This document shows, piece by piece, positions 1 through 7,883 of a DNA stretch of 64,000 nucleotides; the stretch's first letter is position 1; each line of letters begins with the position of its first letter. The DNA is from Haliscomenobacter sp033763495 (lineage in GTDB: Bacteria > Bacteroidota > Bacteroidia > Chitinophagales > Saprospiraceae), in assembly GCF_033763495.1 (NCBI RefSeq), contig NZ_JANRKL010000177.1, positions 52,059 through 116,058 on the forward strand. Direction: 5' to 3'. The notes below the pieces were generated by a model. It did no database searches and was not told where the DNA came from. It saw nothing but the letters and a program-made list of their open reading frames with translations. Both the position numbers and the translations under genes were made by a program.

Positions 1-240
1 TGGAGTGATGATGTGTACGATGTAACAGGCAATATCGACGTGATGTTCCCCAACAATGAGGTGGTTACCTGGAACATTGATCAACCTCTGGTAAAGGCCA
101 ACAATTGCTACTGGGTCAGCAAGGGCCTGGGCCTGTTGAAATTGAATGGCAAAGACATTCAGGTGGATTACGGTGATGGTACTTGTGACAATGTCGCGGT
201 GGTGACGTTGAATGGAAAGACTTTTACGATTAAGTTGTAG
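1..240 (+). CDS. C-terminal end of a hypothetical protein (5' end outside window)
   Basis: The reading frame is open from base 1 and ends with TAG at 238-240, giving the last 79 residues of a longer protein. A GTG at 13 could be read as a start but codons before it stay open, so this is treated as a truncated 3' end. The visible part is rich in short beta-strand-like stretches and Gly/Asp/Asn turns (for example VDYGDGTCDNVAVVTLNG) with two cysteines, as in exported beta-sandwich proteins of Bacteroidota. No catalytic motif is visible and I do not recognise the family. No T9SS sorting motif is obvious at the end. Confidence 0.6.
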   Translation, partial: WSDDVYDVTGNIDVMFPNNEVVTWNIDQPLVKANNCYWVSKGLGLLKLNGKDIQVDYGDGTCDNVAVVTLNGKTFTIKL

Positions 241-297
241 CGGAGAAGTTACCTCTAGTTTTAAAGATTGCCAAAGCGATGAATCTTTCAGGTATAG

Positions 298-416
298 ACT
301 GAGGTGAATCTGCGGTTTCTAAAGTTTCTTAGGTGGTAAAAAAGAAAAAACTTGCGAAGCAGGGATTCTTTCACCACCTAAGAAACCTTAGACACTCAAG
401 GAATCACCTAAGCAAG
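298..416. repeat. Family A long-hairpin repeat, copy 1
   Basis: An inverted repeat whose inner stem is TTTCTTAGGTGGT against ACCACCTAAGAAA, with weaker outer pairing (TGAGGTGAATC against GAATCACCTAAG). The loop carries CTTGCGAAGCAGGG. It is the most degraded of four copies (others at 45204, 53422, 56453). It lies between the gene ending at 240 and the one starting at 515. A short open frame running through it is a by-product of the repeat. Confidence 0.8.
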
Positions 417-514
417 AATGAACCAGAGCTTCTTAAAAAATTACCCATATTGGGGGTGTTTCATGTTTGTGCAATTTTTCCTACATTAGATGACCAAAAT
501 CAAATCGCACAGCC

Positions 515-1447
515 ATGACACCCAATCGCCGCCAATTTCTCAATCTGGTTGCCGGAGCATCTGCCGCTACGGTATTGAGTTCTACCCAATCGGAGGTATT
601 TGCCCCCTACCCCACGCCCATTTCCGCCAATTCCTACAACTGGTACACCTTTTATGGGCGCGACAATAAAAATTGGGGGGAAGACCTGGACGCTTGCCTG
701 GCCGATTTTGCCAAAACGGGGCTGAAGGCTTACGAGCCCAGTTTTAATGCGCCTGAAGAGGTTGTCAAGTTAGGGCCGGTGCTCAAAAAACACCAAATCG
801 CCATGCCTTCGGTGTATGTCAATAGTGTTTTGCACAAGGCGGATGAAGCAACCAAATCCATCTCCACAGTTTTGGCTATCGCCGATGAGGTCAAAAAACT
901 GGGCACCAAAATTATGGTAACCAATCCTACACCCATTCGTTGGGGTGGAGATGAGGTCAAAACCGACGATGAATTGAAGTTACAAGCGGCTAGTTTGGAT
1001 AAACTGGGGGCAGCCTTACGCCAAAAAGGCATCACCCTGGCCTACCATACCCACGATGTAGAAATGAAAGCGGGTGCCCGCGAATTCCACCACATGCTGC
1101 TGAATACCTCGCCGCTGAATATGTCCTTCTGTTTTGACGTGCATTGGGTATACCGGGGTTCCCAAAACTCGCAACTGGCGGTGTTCGATGTGTTGAAATT
1201 GTATGGCAAACGGGTGGTGGAGCTGCACATCCGCCAGTCGGTCAATGGGGTTTGGTCCGAAACGTTTGGCGATGGGGACATTGATTATCGGCGCTTTGCT
1301 GGGGAGTTGAAGAAGCTGAAATTGCAGCCGCATCTGGTGATTGAGCAATGTGTGGAGGATAAGTCGCCGCATACAATGGATGCAGTAAAGGCGCATGTGG
1401 TGGATTTGGCGAAGGTGAAGGAGGTGTTTGGGGGGATTTTGGGGTGA
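515..1447 (+). CDS. Tat-exported sugar phosphate isomerase/epimerase family protein (TIM barrel)
   Basis: 310 residues. The N-terminus has a twin-arginine signal (NRRQFLNLVAGASAATVLSS), so the protein is probably exported folded. The rest matches the xylose-isomerase-like/AP-endonuclease-2 TIM barrel family: a YEPSF strand end, a metal-binding-like AYHTHDVEM segment near residue 178, CFDVHWVYRG near 207, VELHIRQS near 235 and a VIEQC strand near 273. These positions carry the His/Glu/Asp residues that bind a divalent metal in the family. Substrate is not predictable; Bacteroidota relatives are usually annotated as sugar phosphate isomerases acting on inositol- or hexose-type compounds. The ATG at 515 is chosen because it directly precedes the Tat motif. 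It stands alone, with a 310-nt gap downstream. Confidence 0.8.
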   Translation: MTPNRRQFLNLVAGASAATVLSSTQSEVFAPYPTPISANSYNWYTFYGRDNKNWGEDLDACLADFAKTGLKAYEPSFNAPEEVVKLGPVLKKHQIAMPSVYVNSVLHKADEATKSISTVLAIADEVKKLGTKIMVTNPTPIRWGGDEVKTDDELKLQAASLDKLGAALRQKGITLAYHTHDVEMKAGAREFHHMLLNTSPLNMSFCFDVHWVYRGSQNSQLAVFDVLKLYGKRVVELHIRQSVNGVWSETFGDGDIDYRRFAGELKKLKLQPHLVIEQCVEDKSPHTMDAVKAHVVDLAKVKEVFGGILG

Positions 1448-1758
1448 GGAAATCATTATCTGTTCAGACTGAACCGCCCAGCGGCATAGCCGCAAAATCG
1501 CAGCATTGTTAAGACAATATACTTTGGTCAAAAAAGGAGTCCAACCCAAGCTCTACGAAAGAGCTTTCTAGACCTATCTCTACCAACTGAAAGGGGCGAT
1601 CGGGTCCCAAAATCACTTCCCAGGGAAAATCGTCCATGCTCTGGCGTCAATCCTGCATTCTTTCCGCCGGCATTAAGCCTGAACTTTATGTCATCATTCA
1701 GCGGCAACGCAACAAGCCTGCTTCTGATTTTTAATCTTTAACCACTCAAAGCAGAAAA
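1448..1758. other. Intergenic region with a possible coding remnant
   Basis: No intact gene. From 1591 to 1734 one frame stays open for about 47 codons and ends in TAA after ...YVIIQRQRNKPASDF. It has no convincing start and is cut off upstream by a TGA at 1588-1590. The neighbouring frame reads plausibly just upstream (PKLYERAF then TAG near 1571). This may be the eroded 3' end of a lost gene, but I do not recognise a family. The 3' part must contain the promoter of the gene at 1759. Confidence 0.35.
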
Positions 1759-2310
1759 ATGACACAATTCAATGTTCCAACCCGTGATCAAGTTAGCGAA
1801 AACAACCAGGTGATTTTCGACCAGTTAAAAGCAGCATTGGGTTTCGTTCCCAATTTGTATGCGACCATTGCCTACTCCCAGCATGCGCTTGGCAATTATT
1901 TGCAACTCCAGAATGCCAAAACCTCTTTAAGCAAAAAAGAAAAAGAAGTCATCAATCTGGCAGTCAGTCAGGTCAATGGCTGTGATTATTGTTTGGCAGC
2001 GCACACTGTTATTGGCAAAATGAATGGCTTTACTGACGAGCAAGTACTGGAACTGCGCAGCGGGCATGCCTCCTTCAACGCCAAACTGGATGCACTCGCA
2101 CAATTGGCCAAGGTGATAGCGGAAAACAAAGGCCGGTTAAGCGATGAAGCTCCGCTGGATGCTTTTTTCGCAGCAGGGTATACCCAGGAATCTCTGGTAG
2201 ACCTGATCATGGTGATCGCCGACAAAATTGTAATGAATTACCTGCACAACCTGACTAAAATTCCGGTTGATTTCCCGGCAGCGCCAAGCTTGGCTACGCT
2301 CGAAGTGTAA
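1759..2310 (+). CDS. Carboxymuconolactone decarboxylase / AhpD-like peroxidase-related protein
   Basis: 183 residues. The AhpD core motif is present: EVINLAVSQVNGCDYCLAAHT, with Cys75, Cys78 and His82 forming the CxxC...H redox centre used by alkylhydroperoxidases of this family. The helical content and length fit the peroxidase-related (uncharacterised) branch rather than classical AhpD, which works with AhpC and lipoamide. Likely a cytoplasmic thiol-dependent antioxidant. It is followed by its own terminator-like hairpin (2327-2356), so it is probably transcribed alone, although the next genes lie close by on the same strand. Confidence 0.85.
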   Translation: MTQFNVPTRDQVSENNQVIFDQLKAALGFVPNLYATIAYSQHALGNYLQLQNAKTSLSKKEKEVINLAVSQVNGCDYCLAAHTVIGKMNGFTDEQVLELRSGHASFNAKLDALAQLAKVIAENKGRLSDEAPLDAFFAAGYTQESLVDLIMVIADKIVMNYLHNLTKIPVDFPAAPSLATLEV

Positions 2311-2326
2311 ACGAATTAAAGCTCCC

Positions 2327-2356
2327 GCTCCCTAACTGATAGCTTAGTTAGGGAGC
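2327..2356 (+). terminator. Hairpin terminator after the AhpD-like gene
   Basis: GCTCCCTAACT (2327-2337) pairs perfectly with AGTTAGGGAGC (2346-2356) over an 8-nt loop and is followed by CCATTTTG. The stem is strong; the T-tract is weak, so termination may be partial. Confidence 0.65.
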
Positions 2357-2390
2357 CCATTTTGCTCACCTTTTTATTCAACCAACAAAC

Positions 2391-2804
2391 ATGGAAAAGC
2401 GTTTTCCCCTTCCACCCTTTAGCCTTGAAACGGCCAAACAAAAAATCCAATTGGCTGAAGATGCCTGGAATAGCCAGGATCCTGAAAGAGTCTCTTTAGC
2501 TTATACCACTGATAGTGAGTGGCGCAATCGCAACGAGTTCATCAATGGTCGGGCCGAGATCGTTGCCTTTCTCAGCAAAAAGTGGCAAAAAGAGCTCAAT
2601 TATCGCTTAAAAAAAGAATATTGGGCCCATACAGACAATCGAATTGCCGTAAGATTTGAATACGAATACCAAAATCAGGCCGGAGAATGGTTTAGAGCTT
2701 ATGGCAATGAAAATTGGGAATTTGATGACAATGGCCTCATGCAAAAAAGATTTGCGAGTATCAATGACTTGGCCATTGCTGAAAAAGATCGCAAATTAAA
2801 ATAA
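2391..2804 (+). CDS. DUF1348 (SnoaL/NTF2-like) family protein
   Basis: 137 residues with the signature of the DUF1348 branch of the NTF2-like fold: AEDAWNSQDPERVSLAYTTDSEWRNR near the start, NGRAEIVAFLSKKW, AHTDNRIAVRFEYEY, and GNENWEFDDNGLM. Proteins of this fold are small cone-shaped barrels that bind hydrophobic ligands; the family has no established reaction. Its TAA stop overlaps the ATG of the next gene (TAATG), indicating translational coupling with the flavin-binding protein at 2804. Confidence 0.85.
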   Translation: MEKRFPLPPFSLETAKQKIQLAEDAWNSQDPERVSLAYTTDSEWRNRNEFINGRAEIVAFLSKKWQKELNYRLKKEYWAHTDNRIAVRFEYEYQNQAGEWFRAYGNENWEFDDNGLMQKRFASINDLAIAEKDRKLK

Positions 2805-3445
2805 TGGCACAAAATTATGCGAAGCTGGCTTTTACCGACGCGGTAAAGGCGCTGCAAGAAATACACGGTAGCCGGAAAACCTATGCCCGTATGGAGCAGT
2901 TCCGTCACACCGATGGGCTGTCGGAGCAGGAGATTGTATTCATCACCGAACGGGACAGTTTTTACCTGTCCAGTATCGGAGAGAATGGCTATCCTTACAT
3001 CCAGCACCGGGGAGGGCCTGCCGGTTTCATCAAAGTGCTGGATGCCAACATCCTGGGGATAGTCGACTTTGAAGGCAACAAGCAATACATTTCGGTGGGT
3101 AACTTGCAAACCCATCCACAGGTTGCTTTGATCATGGTCGACTACCCTCGGCAGGCCAGGTTAAAGTTGTATGCCAATGCTAGAGTTGTTGAACTGAAAG
3201 ATGATCCCGCATTGTTTCAGCAACTAGACCCGGCGGATTATCCACACCGGCCCGAACGAATGATCTTGTTCGAGATTCAGGCTTATGACTGGAATTGCCC
3301 TCAGCACATTACACCCCGCTACACCCTGAGTGAAATTCAGGCGGCATTTGCGCCCCAACAAGCGTATCTTGAGGCATTGGAGAAAGAGGTGCTGGAATTG
3401 AGGCCCGCCCAACAAAATCAGGTTAATGCTCCGGAGGGAGTTTAA
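2804..3445 (+). CDS. Pyridoxamine 5'-phosphate oxidase family (FMN-binding split barrel) protein
   Basis: 213 residues. The split-barrel core is seen in FITERDSFYLSSIGENGYPYIQHRGGPAGFIKVLD and NLQTHPQVALIMVDYPRQARLKLYANARVV, with the QHRGG segment and the barrel strands typical of FMN-binding proteins. A C-terminal helical part (AFAPQQAYLEALEKEVLELRPA) is common in the YzzA-like branch. Probably an FMN- or F420-type oxidoreductase of unknown substrate; a role in pyridoxal synthesis is not implied. Start overlaps the upstream stop by one base. The AraC gene begins 11 nt after its stop, so all three are likely one transcript. Confidence 0.82.
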   Translation: MAQNYAKLAFTDAVKALQEIHGSRKTYARMEQFRHTDGLSEQEIVFITERDSFYLSSIGENGYPYIQHRGGPAGFIKVLDANILGIVDFEGNKQYISVGNLQTHPQVALIMVDYPRQARLKLYANARVVELKDDPALFQQLDPADYPHRPERMILFEIQAYDWNCPQHITPRYTLSEIQAAFAPQQAYLEALEKEVLELRPAQQNQVNAPEGV

Positions 3446-3456
3446 CTCAATGTATA

Positions 3457-4335
3457 ATGTACATGCACACACACTTTACCTTGCACAACCCTCAGAAGGG
3501 AACGCTGGCTTTTCGCATCTTCCCCTTTGAAGATGCCAACCCTTTTGAGGAATTGCAACGGCTCAGCTATTTCAGCATCATCCTGATTAAATCCGGGCAG
3601 GCACATTTAACGGCTGATTTTACGGAGTACGATATAAAGGCCCCATCTTTAATGGCCTTTTCACCCTATCAGCCTTATCGCTTACAATCAGAATCTGCCC
3701 TGCAAGGTTGGGTGATCAATTTTCACCCAGAGTTTTTTTGCATTTTTAAACACCATCAGGAGATTGCCTGCAATGGTCTTTTATTCAACAACATTTATCA
3801 GGTTCCGTACTTCGATTTGGAAGCTTCGGATGTGGTGCATTTTGAAGGCCTGATCGAACAGATGGTAGCTGAAACCCAAAAGGCCGAACTGGCTCAATAT
3901 GAATTGTTGATCGCCTACCTGAAAATTTTGTTGATCAATGCGGTACGCATAAAAATCAATCAACAACCCGCAGTTAAAGCGGCTATGGCCAGTTCGAAAG
4001 AACCTTTTGTGCTCCAAAAGTTAAAAGATGCCATTGAAGCCCATTACCGGACCAAACATTCGGCAAGTGATTACGCCGAAATACTCAACATTACCCCCAA
4101 GGCCCTAGGTAAGATTACCAAAACTCATTTTCAAAAAACCTTGACCGATTTAATCAGCGACCGAATCGTCATTGAGGCCAAAAGAGAACTTTACCTCAGT
4201 GCCAAGTCCATCAAGGAAATTGCTTATGAATTGGGCTTTGACGACGAGTTTTATTTCAGTAGATTCTTCAAAAAACGGGCTGAGATTTCGCCTCAGTATT
4301 ATCGGGATACGGTTGGTTTTGCAGCCGCGGTGTAA
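3457..4335 (+). CDS. AraC family transcriptional regulator
   Basis: 292 residues. The N-terminal half (about 1-160) resembles an AraC_binding cupin-like sensor (IKSGQAHLTADFTEYDIKAPSLMAFSPYQPY). The C-terminal 100 residues hold the two helix-turn-helix units: SASDYAEILNITPKALGKITK and then SIKEIAYELGFDDEFYFSRF followed by the family tail FKKRAEISPQYYR. Placed directly behind the DUF1348 and FMN-protein genes, it probably controls that small operon or a linked target. ATG at 3457 is taken; an in-frame ATG at 3463 is equally possible. Confidence 0.9.
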   Translation: MYMHTHFTLHNPQKGTLAFRIFPFEDANPFEELQRLSYFSIILIKSGQAHLTADFTEYDIKAPSLMAFSPYQPYRLQSESALQGWVINFHPEFFCIFKHHQEIACNGLLFNNIYQVPYFDLEASDVVHFEGLIEQMVAETQKAELAQYELLIAYLKILLINAVRIKINQQPAVKAAMASSKEPFVLQKLKDAIEAHYRTKHSASDYAEILNITPKALGKITKTHFQKTLTDLISDRIVIEAKRELYLSAKSIKEIAYELGFDDEFYFSRFFKKRAEISPQYYRDTVGFAAAV

Positions 4336-4340
4336 AATAA

Positions 4341-4387
4341 AAAAAATTGCATGCCAGGAACTCAATCCCAGCATGCAATTTTTTTAC
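4341..4387. terminator. Bidirectional terminator between AraC and DUF4175 genes
   Basis: AAAAAATTGCATGC (4341-4354) pairs with GCATGCAATTTTTT (4371-4384). A-tract on one side and T-tract on the other make this a good intrinsic terminator for both converging genes. Confidence 0.85.
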
Positions 4388-4402
4388 CGAACGGGGTCGT
4401 TT

Positions 4403-7400
4403 TTACTCCCCCTTCAGCGTCTTAAAATACTCTTCCACCAAAGACTTATAATAAGGCTTCAGTGCAGGAGAAACTGTCTTATACGTCTCTACCTCCGAGC
4501 GGCGTTTTTTCAGGTATTCCTCCAGGGCAGGTGGCGATTTGCGTTGGTAATCCTGGGCGGAATCTGATTTGCGCTTTTCATCCAGTTCGCGTTCGCGCTC
4601 GGCTTTTTCGTGTTCGAGCAGGCGCGTGAGGATGTCTTGTTGGCGCTTGAGGGTTTCGTTGCTCAGTTTTTTATTGACCAGTTCGGTTTCGGTTTTGTCC
4701 ATCTGATCCAGGATGTCTTGGAGCTCTTTGCTGCCTTTGCCTTGCTGTTGCAGTTTGCGCTGTTGTTTTTCCAGTGCTTTGCGGATGGCTGCTTGTTTGG
4801 CAGCCATTTGAGCAAAATCCTTGGCATTGGGGCCACCTTGACCATCCTTTTGGTTCATCTTTTCGCGGGCGTTTTGCATCTCCTTGTTGAGACCTTCCTG
4901 CCCGGGCGACATTTTATCCTTGGGGGTATTGCCCTGTTTGCCTTGTCCTTGATTTTGTTTGCCCGGGTTGGGGCAAGATTGGCTGCCCGACATCATGCCC
5001 GACATTTGTTGTTGCATGTTGTTGAGTACCTCGCTGAGCATCAGGGCCAGGTCGTTGAGGCCTTTCATGGTGCGCTGCTGGCGATCGGCGGCCATTCCTT
5101 TTTCACGCTCTTCCAGCAGTTCAATGCTTTCACGCATGTTGGTTTTGATCTCGCCTACTTTTTCCGTCACGAAAGACTCGATTTGATACACCCTTTTGCT
5201 GAGGGCATTGAGGGTATCTTCGGCTACGCGGAAGTCGTCCTTGATTTTAAATTGGCGCTGCACCTGCTGAACGTAGCGCGGCGTATTGATCTCGGTTTTT
5301 TTCAAACCATTGATCAAGTCTTCCTCGTCGAAGGACAAACCTACCAGGTTTTCGAGCAATTGGCGCAACATTTTCACGTCCTCCTGCATTTGCTCCATTT
5401 GGTTCGACTGCATTTGGGAGCGCATTTTGTTGGCCTTGTTTTTCATCTTTTGGGCCGCGCTCTTTTGTGACTTGGAGGACTTGCTGTTCTGGTTTTGTTC
5501 CAGTTGTTTTTCACTGTCCTTCATGTCTTCTTTGATGTCCTCCATCCCTTCTTTGGGGTCATCCATTTTTTGAGGGTTTTCGAGCTCTTCGTTTTTCTTC
5601 TCGATTTCCTCCATTTTTTTCTCCAGGTCCTCCAATTCTTTGGTCAACTCTTCCTGCTGCTTTTCGAGTTGTTCGTTGGACTCTTTTTTCTCTTCGGTTT
5701 TTTCACTCAGTTTTTCCTGTTTTTCGGCCATTTCGTCCAGCTTGTCGGCGGCCTTATTGATTTCCTGTTCCAGTTCCAGTTGTTTGAACAGCTCTTCCAT
5801 CCGTTCCAACTCATTCTCGCGCTGCTCATTGCGGTCTTTCATCTCCTCCATCATTTCCAGGGCCTGGTCTTTCTCCATTTCCTGCATGAGTTTTTCGATT
5901 TTTTCCATGAGCTCTTTCATCTCTGGGTCTTCCAGCGATTCCATGAGTTGTTCCAGCATTTCCTGCTTTTCCTTGGTCTCTTCGGGCGTTTCGCCTAACT
6001 GTTCCTGGTTTTTCTTGTTTTCCTCAAAAGCTTTTTGGGCTTCCTTGATTTGTTTTTCCAGTTCTTTTTGGCGCTCCAGCAGTTTTTCCAATTGCTTGCG
6101 GGTCTGCCAATTGATGTCTTTTTCCTGCAAAAGTTTTTCCTGCAAACGACGGATTTCTTCCTGCAATTTTTTGGCTTCAGCCAAAGCGTCTTTCAGGTTG
6201 TCCTTAATTTTATCGTCGTTTTGCTCGGCACGTTTTTCCATTTCCTCCAGGGTAGGCATGGAGAAGACCATTACCCCAGTGCGTGCGGCTTTGCTGCCAT
6301 TGACCGCATCGTTGTCTTTGATTTCAAAGTAATAGCTGAGTTCATCTCCGGGTTTTAGACCCAGTTCCATGGCGTCGAAGGAATAGTCAAAAGTGGTACT
6401 CTTGCCTTCGGGGCGTTGGATGGTGATGGACTGCAACTGGCCTGGATCACTTTTGGCTTTGCGGATGCGGTAGTTGAAAGTGAGCACGCGCAAACCGTAA
6501 TCGTCACTGGCTTCACCCGCGAAATATTTGGCGTTGGTATTGGTGCTGTCATCAAAAGCTTGGGCGCGGATTTCGGGGTATTGATCGGGGATGATGGTCA
6601 TGGAATAGGTCACCGAGTCTCCTTTGGGCAGGGCCGCATTGGAAACAATCAGTTTGTAAGTCTCATCCAGCATCGCTTTTTTGCCAAACAAAAACAGGTC
6701 GTTGCCCTGGCGGGTGGCCAATTGTGACTTGTTGCTGCGCGAAAAACGCATTTTGATGGCCTCAGTTGATTCGGTGTTGAAAATCCACTGCACTTGTGTA
6801 CCAACTGGCAATACCAGATCGCCGATGCTTTGCAACACCTCATCCGTACGACCGATGTAATCCGGGTAATTGAGTTTGACCTGAAAATCGCGGATATTCG
6901 GCTTTTTGATCACCTCCAGCAAATAATTCCGGGAATCGACGCCGCCACCCCGCAAGGTAAAACGTACGTCTTTTTCCACTTTATTGAAGCGGTAGCTGAA
7001 CTCATTGGGGCTGATTTTGCTCATGCGGTATTCGTAGTCGTCAACAACGATAAACACGTCATTGGGCAAAATCGCACCATCTACCTTGATTTCCAGATCG
7101 TAATCTTCGTATTGGACTACGGTTAGTTTTTTTTCATCCAACTTGAATGCAAAAGGAGCAGGGCGCAAAAACTCTTTGCCATTTTGAATCAAACGTTGGG
7201 TACTATCGCGAATAACAGAAGGAGCGGCAAACAACAAAACCAGGAGCACCAGGAGGGGGGGCAATGCATAACGCAGGTACTTGCGGTTTTGAGCCAGGTT
7301 GATGGCAGCCTGGAAAGGAACAGGCTTGATTTCCTCCGACTTTTGATTGATACTCGCCAGGATCAATTCTTTTTGATCAGCCTGGCTAGCTTGCTGATTG

Positions 7401-7750
7401 AGTTGGAGGATGTTGAGCAATTTGTCCTTGACATTGGTGAAGTGTTCCCCAATGATGGAAGCTGCTTTCTCATGGCTAATGACCCGTCCCAAGTGAAAAT
7501 AGCGCAACAGAGGATCGATGACCCAATTGCCAAGGGCAAGGCCGCTGATGCCTAAAAAGGAATAAAACAGGATTTTTCGCCCGGTGGTATCGAAGTAGTA
7601 AAAGTACTCCAATACTGCGGCGATCAGGAATAAGCCCAAGATCGTGCCCACGCTGTACAAAGCGCCGCGAATCAGCTTGTTGACATAGTATTTGCGAATG
7701 AAAGCGTCAAGCTTTTCAATCAACAGTCGGTAATTGTCTTGCATTGCCAT
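4403..7750 (-). CDS. DUF4175 family membrane protein with very long charged coiled coil
   Basis: 1115 residues from the ATG at 7750, which has GAGGG six bases upstream; a TTG 21 bases earlier is in frame but less likely. Three membrane segments are visible (about 27-53, 60-80, 160-180). A beta-rich region follows (about 190-480). Then comes a strongly charged Glu/Lys/Gln coiled coil (about 500-800, e.g. KELEDLEKKMEEIEKKNEEL), a Met/Gln/Gly-rich stretch (about 930-1000) and a basic C-terminus. This architecture matches DUF4175, a conserved Bacteroidota protein of unknown role, often thought to be envelope-associated. The GC-biased coding strand produces long phenylalanine-rich open frames on the opposite strand that are not genes. 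Confidence 0.85.
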   Translation of the reverse strand: MAMQDNYRLLIEKLDAFIRKYYVNKLIRGALYSVGTILGLFLIAAVLEYFYYFDTTGRKILFYSFLGISGLALGNWVIDPLLRYFHLGRVISHEKAASIIGEHFTNVKDKLLNILQLNQQASQADQKELILASINQKSEEIKPVPFQAAINLAQNRKYLRYALPPLLVLLVLLFAAPSVIRDSTQRLIQNGKEFLRPAPFAFKLDEKKLTVVQYEDYDLEIKVDGAILPNDVFIVVDDYEYRMSKISPNEFSYRFNKVEKDVRFTLRGGGVDSRNYLLEVIKKPNIRDFQVKLNYPDYIGRTDEVLQSIGDLVLPVGTQVQWIFNTESTEAIKMRFSRSNKSQLATRQGNDLFLFGKKAMLDETYKLIVSNAALPKGDSVTYSMTIIPDQYPEIRAQAFDDSTNTNAKYFAGEASDDYGLRVLTFNYRIRKAKSDPGQLQSITIQRPEGKSTTFDYSFDAMELGLKPGDELSYYFEIKDNDAVNGSKAARTGVMVFSMPTLEEMEKRAEQNDDKIKDNLKDALAEAKKLQEEIRRLQEKLLQEKDINWQTRKQLEKLLERQKELEKQIKEAQKAFEENKKNQEQLGETPEETKEKQEMLEQLMESLEDPEMKELMEKIEKLMQEMEKDQALEMMEEMKDRNEQRENELERMEELFKQLELEQEINKAADKLDEMAEKQEKLSEKTEEKKESNEQLEKQQEELTKELEDLEKKMEEIEKKNEELENPQKMDDPKEGMEDIKEDMKDSEKQLEQNQNSKSSKSQKSAAQKMKNKANKMRSQMQSNQMEQMQEDVKMLRQLLENLVGLSFDEEDLINGLKKTEINTPRYVQQVQRQFKIKDDFRVAEDTLNALSKRVYQIESFVTEKVGEIKTNMRESIELLEEREKGMAADRQQRTMKGLNDLALMLSEVLNNMQQQMSGMMSGSQSCPNPGKQNQGQGKQGNTPKDKMSPGQEGLNKEMQNAREKMNQKDGQGGPNAKDFAQMAAKQAAIRKALEKQQRKLQQQGKGSKELQDILDQMDKTETELVNKKLSNETLKRQQDILTRLLEHEKAERERELDEKRKSDSAQDYQRKSPPALEEYLKKRRSEVETYKTVSPALKPYYKSLVEEYFKTLKGE

Positions 7751-7799
7751 AAATCCCTCACTTAAAGTCAACTAAATAAAGCTACAATATAACGAAAGA

Positions 7800-7828
7800 A
7801 ACGTGTGAAAACCAAATTTCCACACGTT
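7800..7828 (-). terminator. Hairpin downstream of the M1 aminopeptidase gene
   Basis: AACGTGTG (7800-7807) pairs with CACACGTT (7821-7828); read on the minus strand the stem is followed by TCTTTCG. It sits 55 nt beyond the stop of the gene at 7884-10526 and upstream of the DUF4175 start. Confidence 0.55.
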
Positions 7829-7883
7829 CCTGACGGCTAACTTACCTAATAGACAACAAAAAAATCCTAAAGCTGGTTGAAAA

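Noticed and set aside
333..518. 61-codon open frame with a basic, His-rich product
   Set aside because: It is read straight through the family A hairpin and similar peptides would arise from every copy; no independent coding signal.
1016..1549. 177-codon open frame opposite the sugar isomerase gene
   Set aside because: Antisense to a well-supported gene and without family resemblance.
4610..5998. Several Phe/Leu-rich open frames opposite the DUF4175 coiled coil, resembling membrane proteins
   Set aside because: Glu/Lys-rich codons read backwards give Phe/Leu; the sense strand encodes the real protein.
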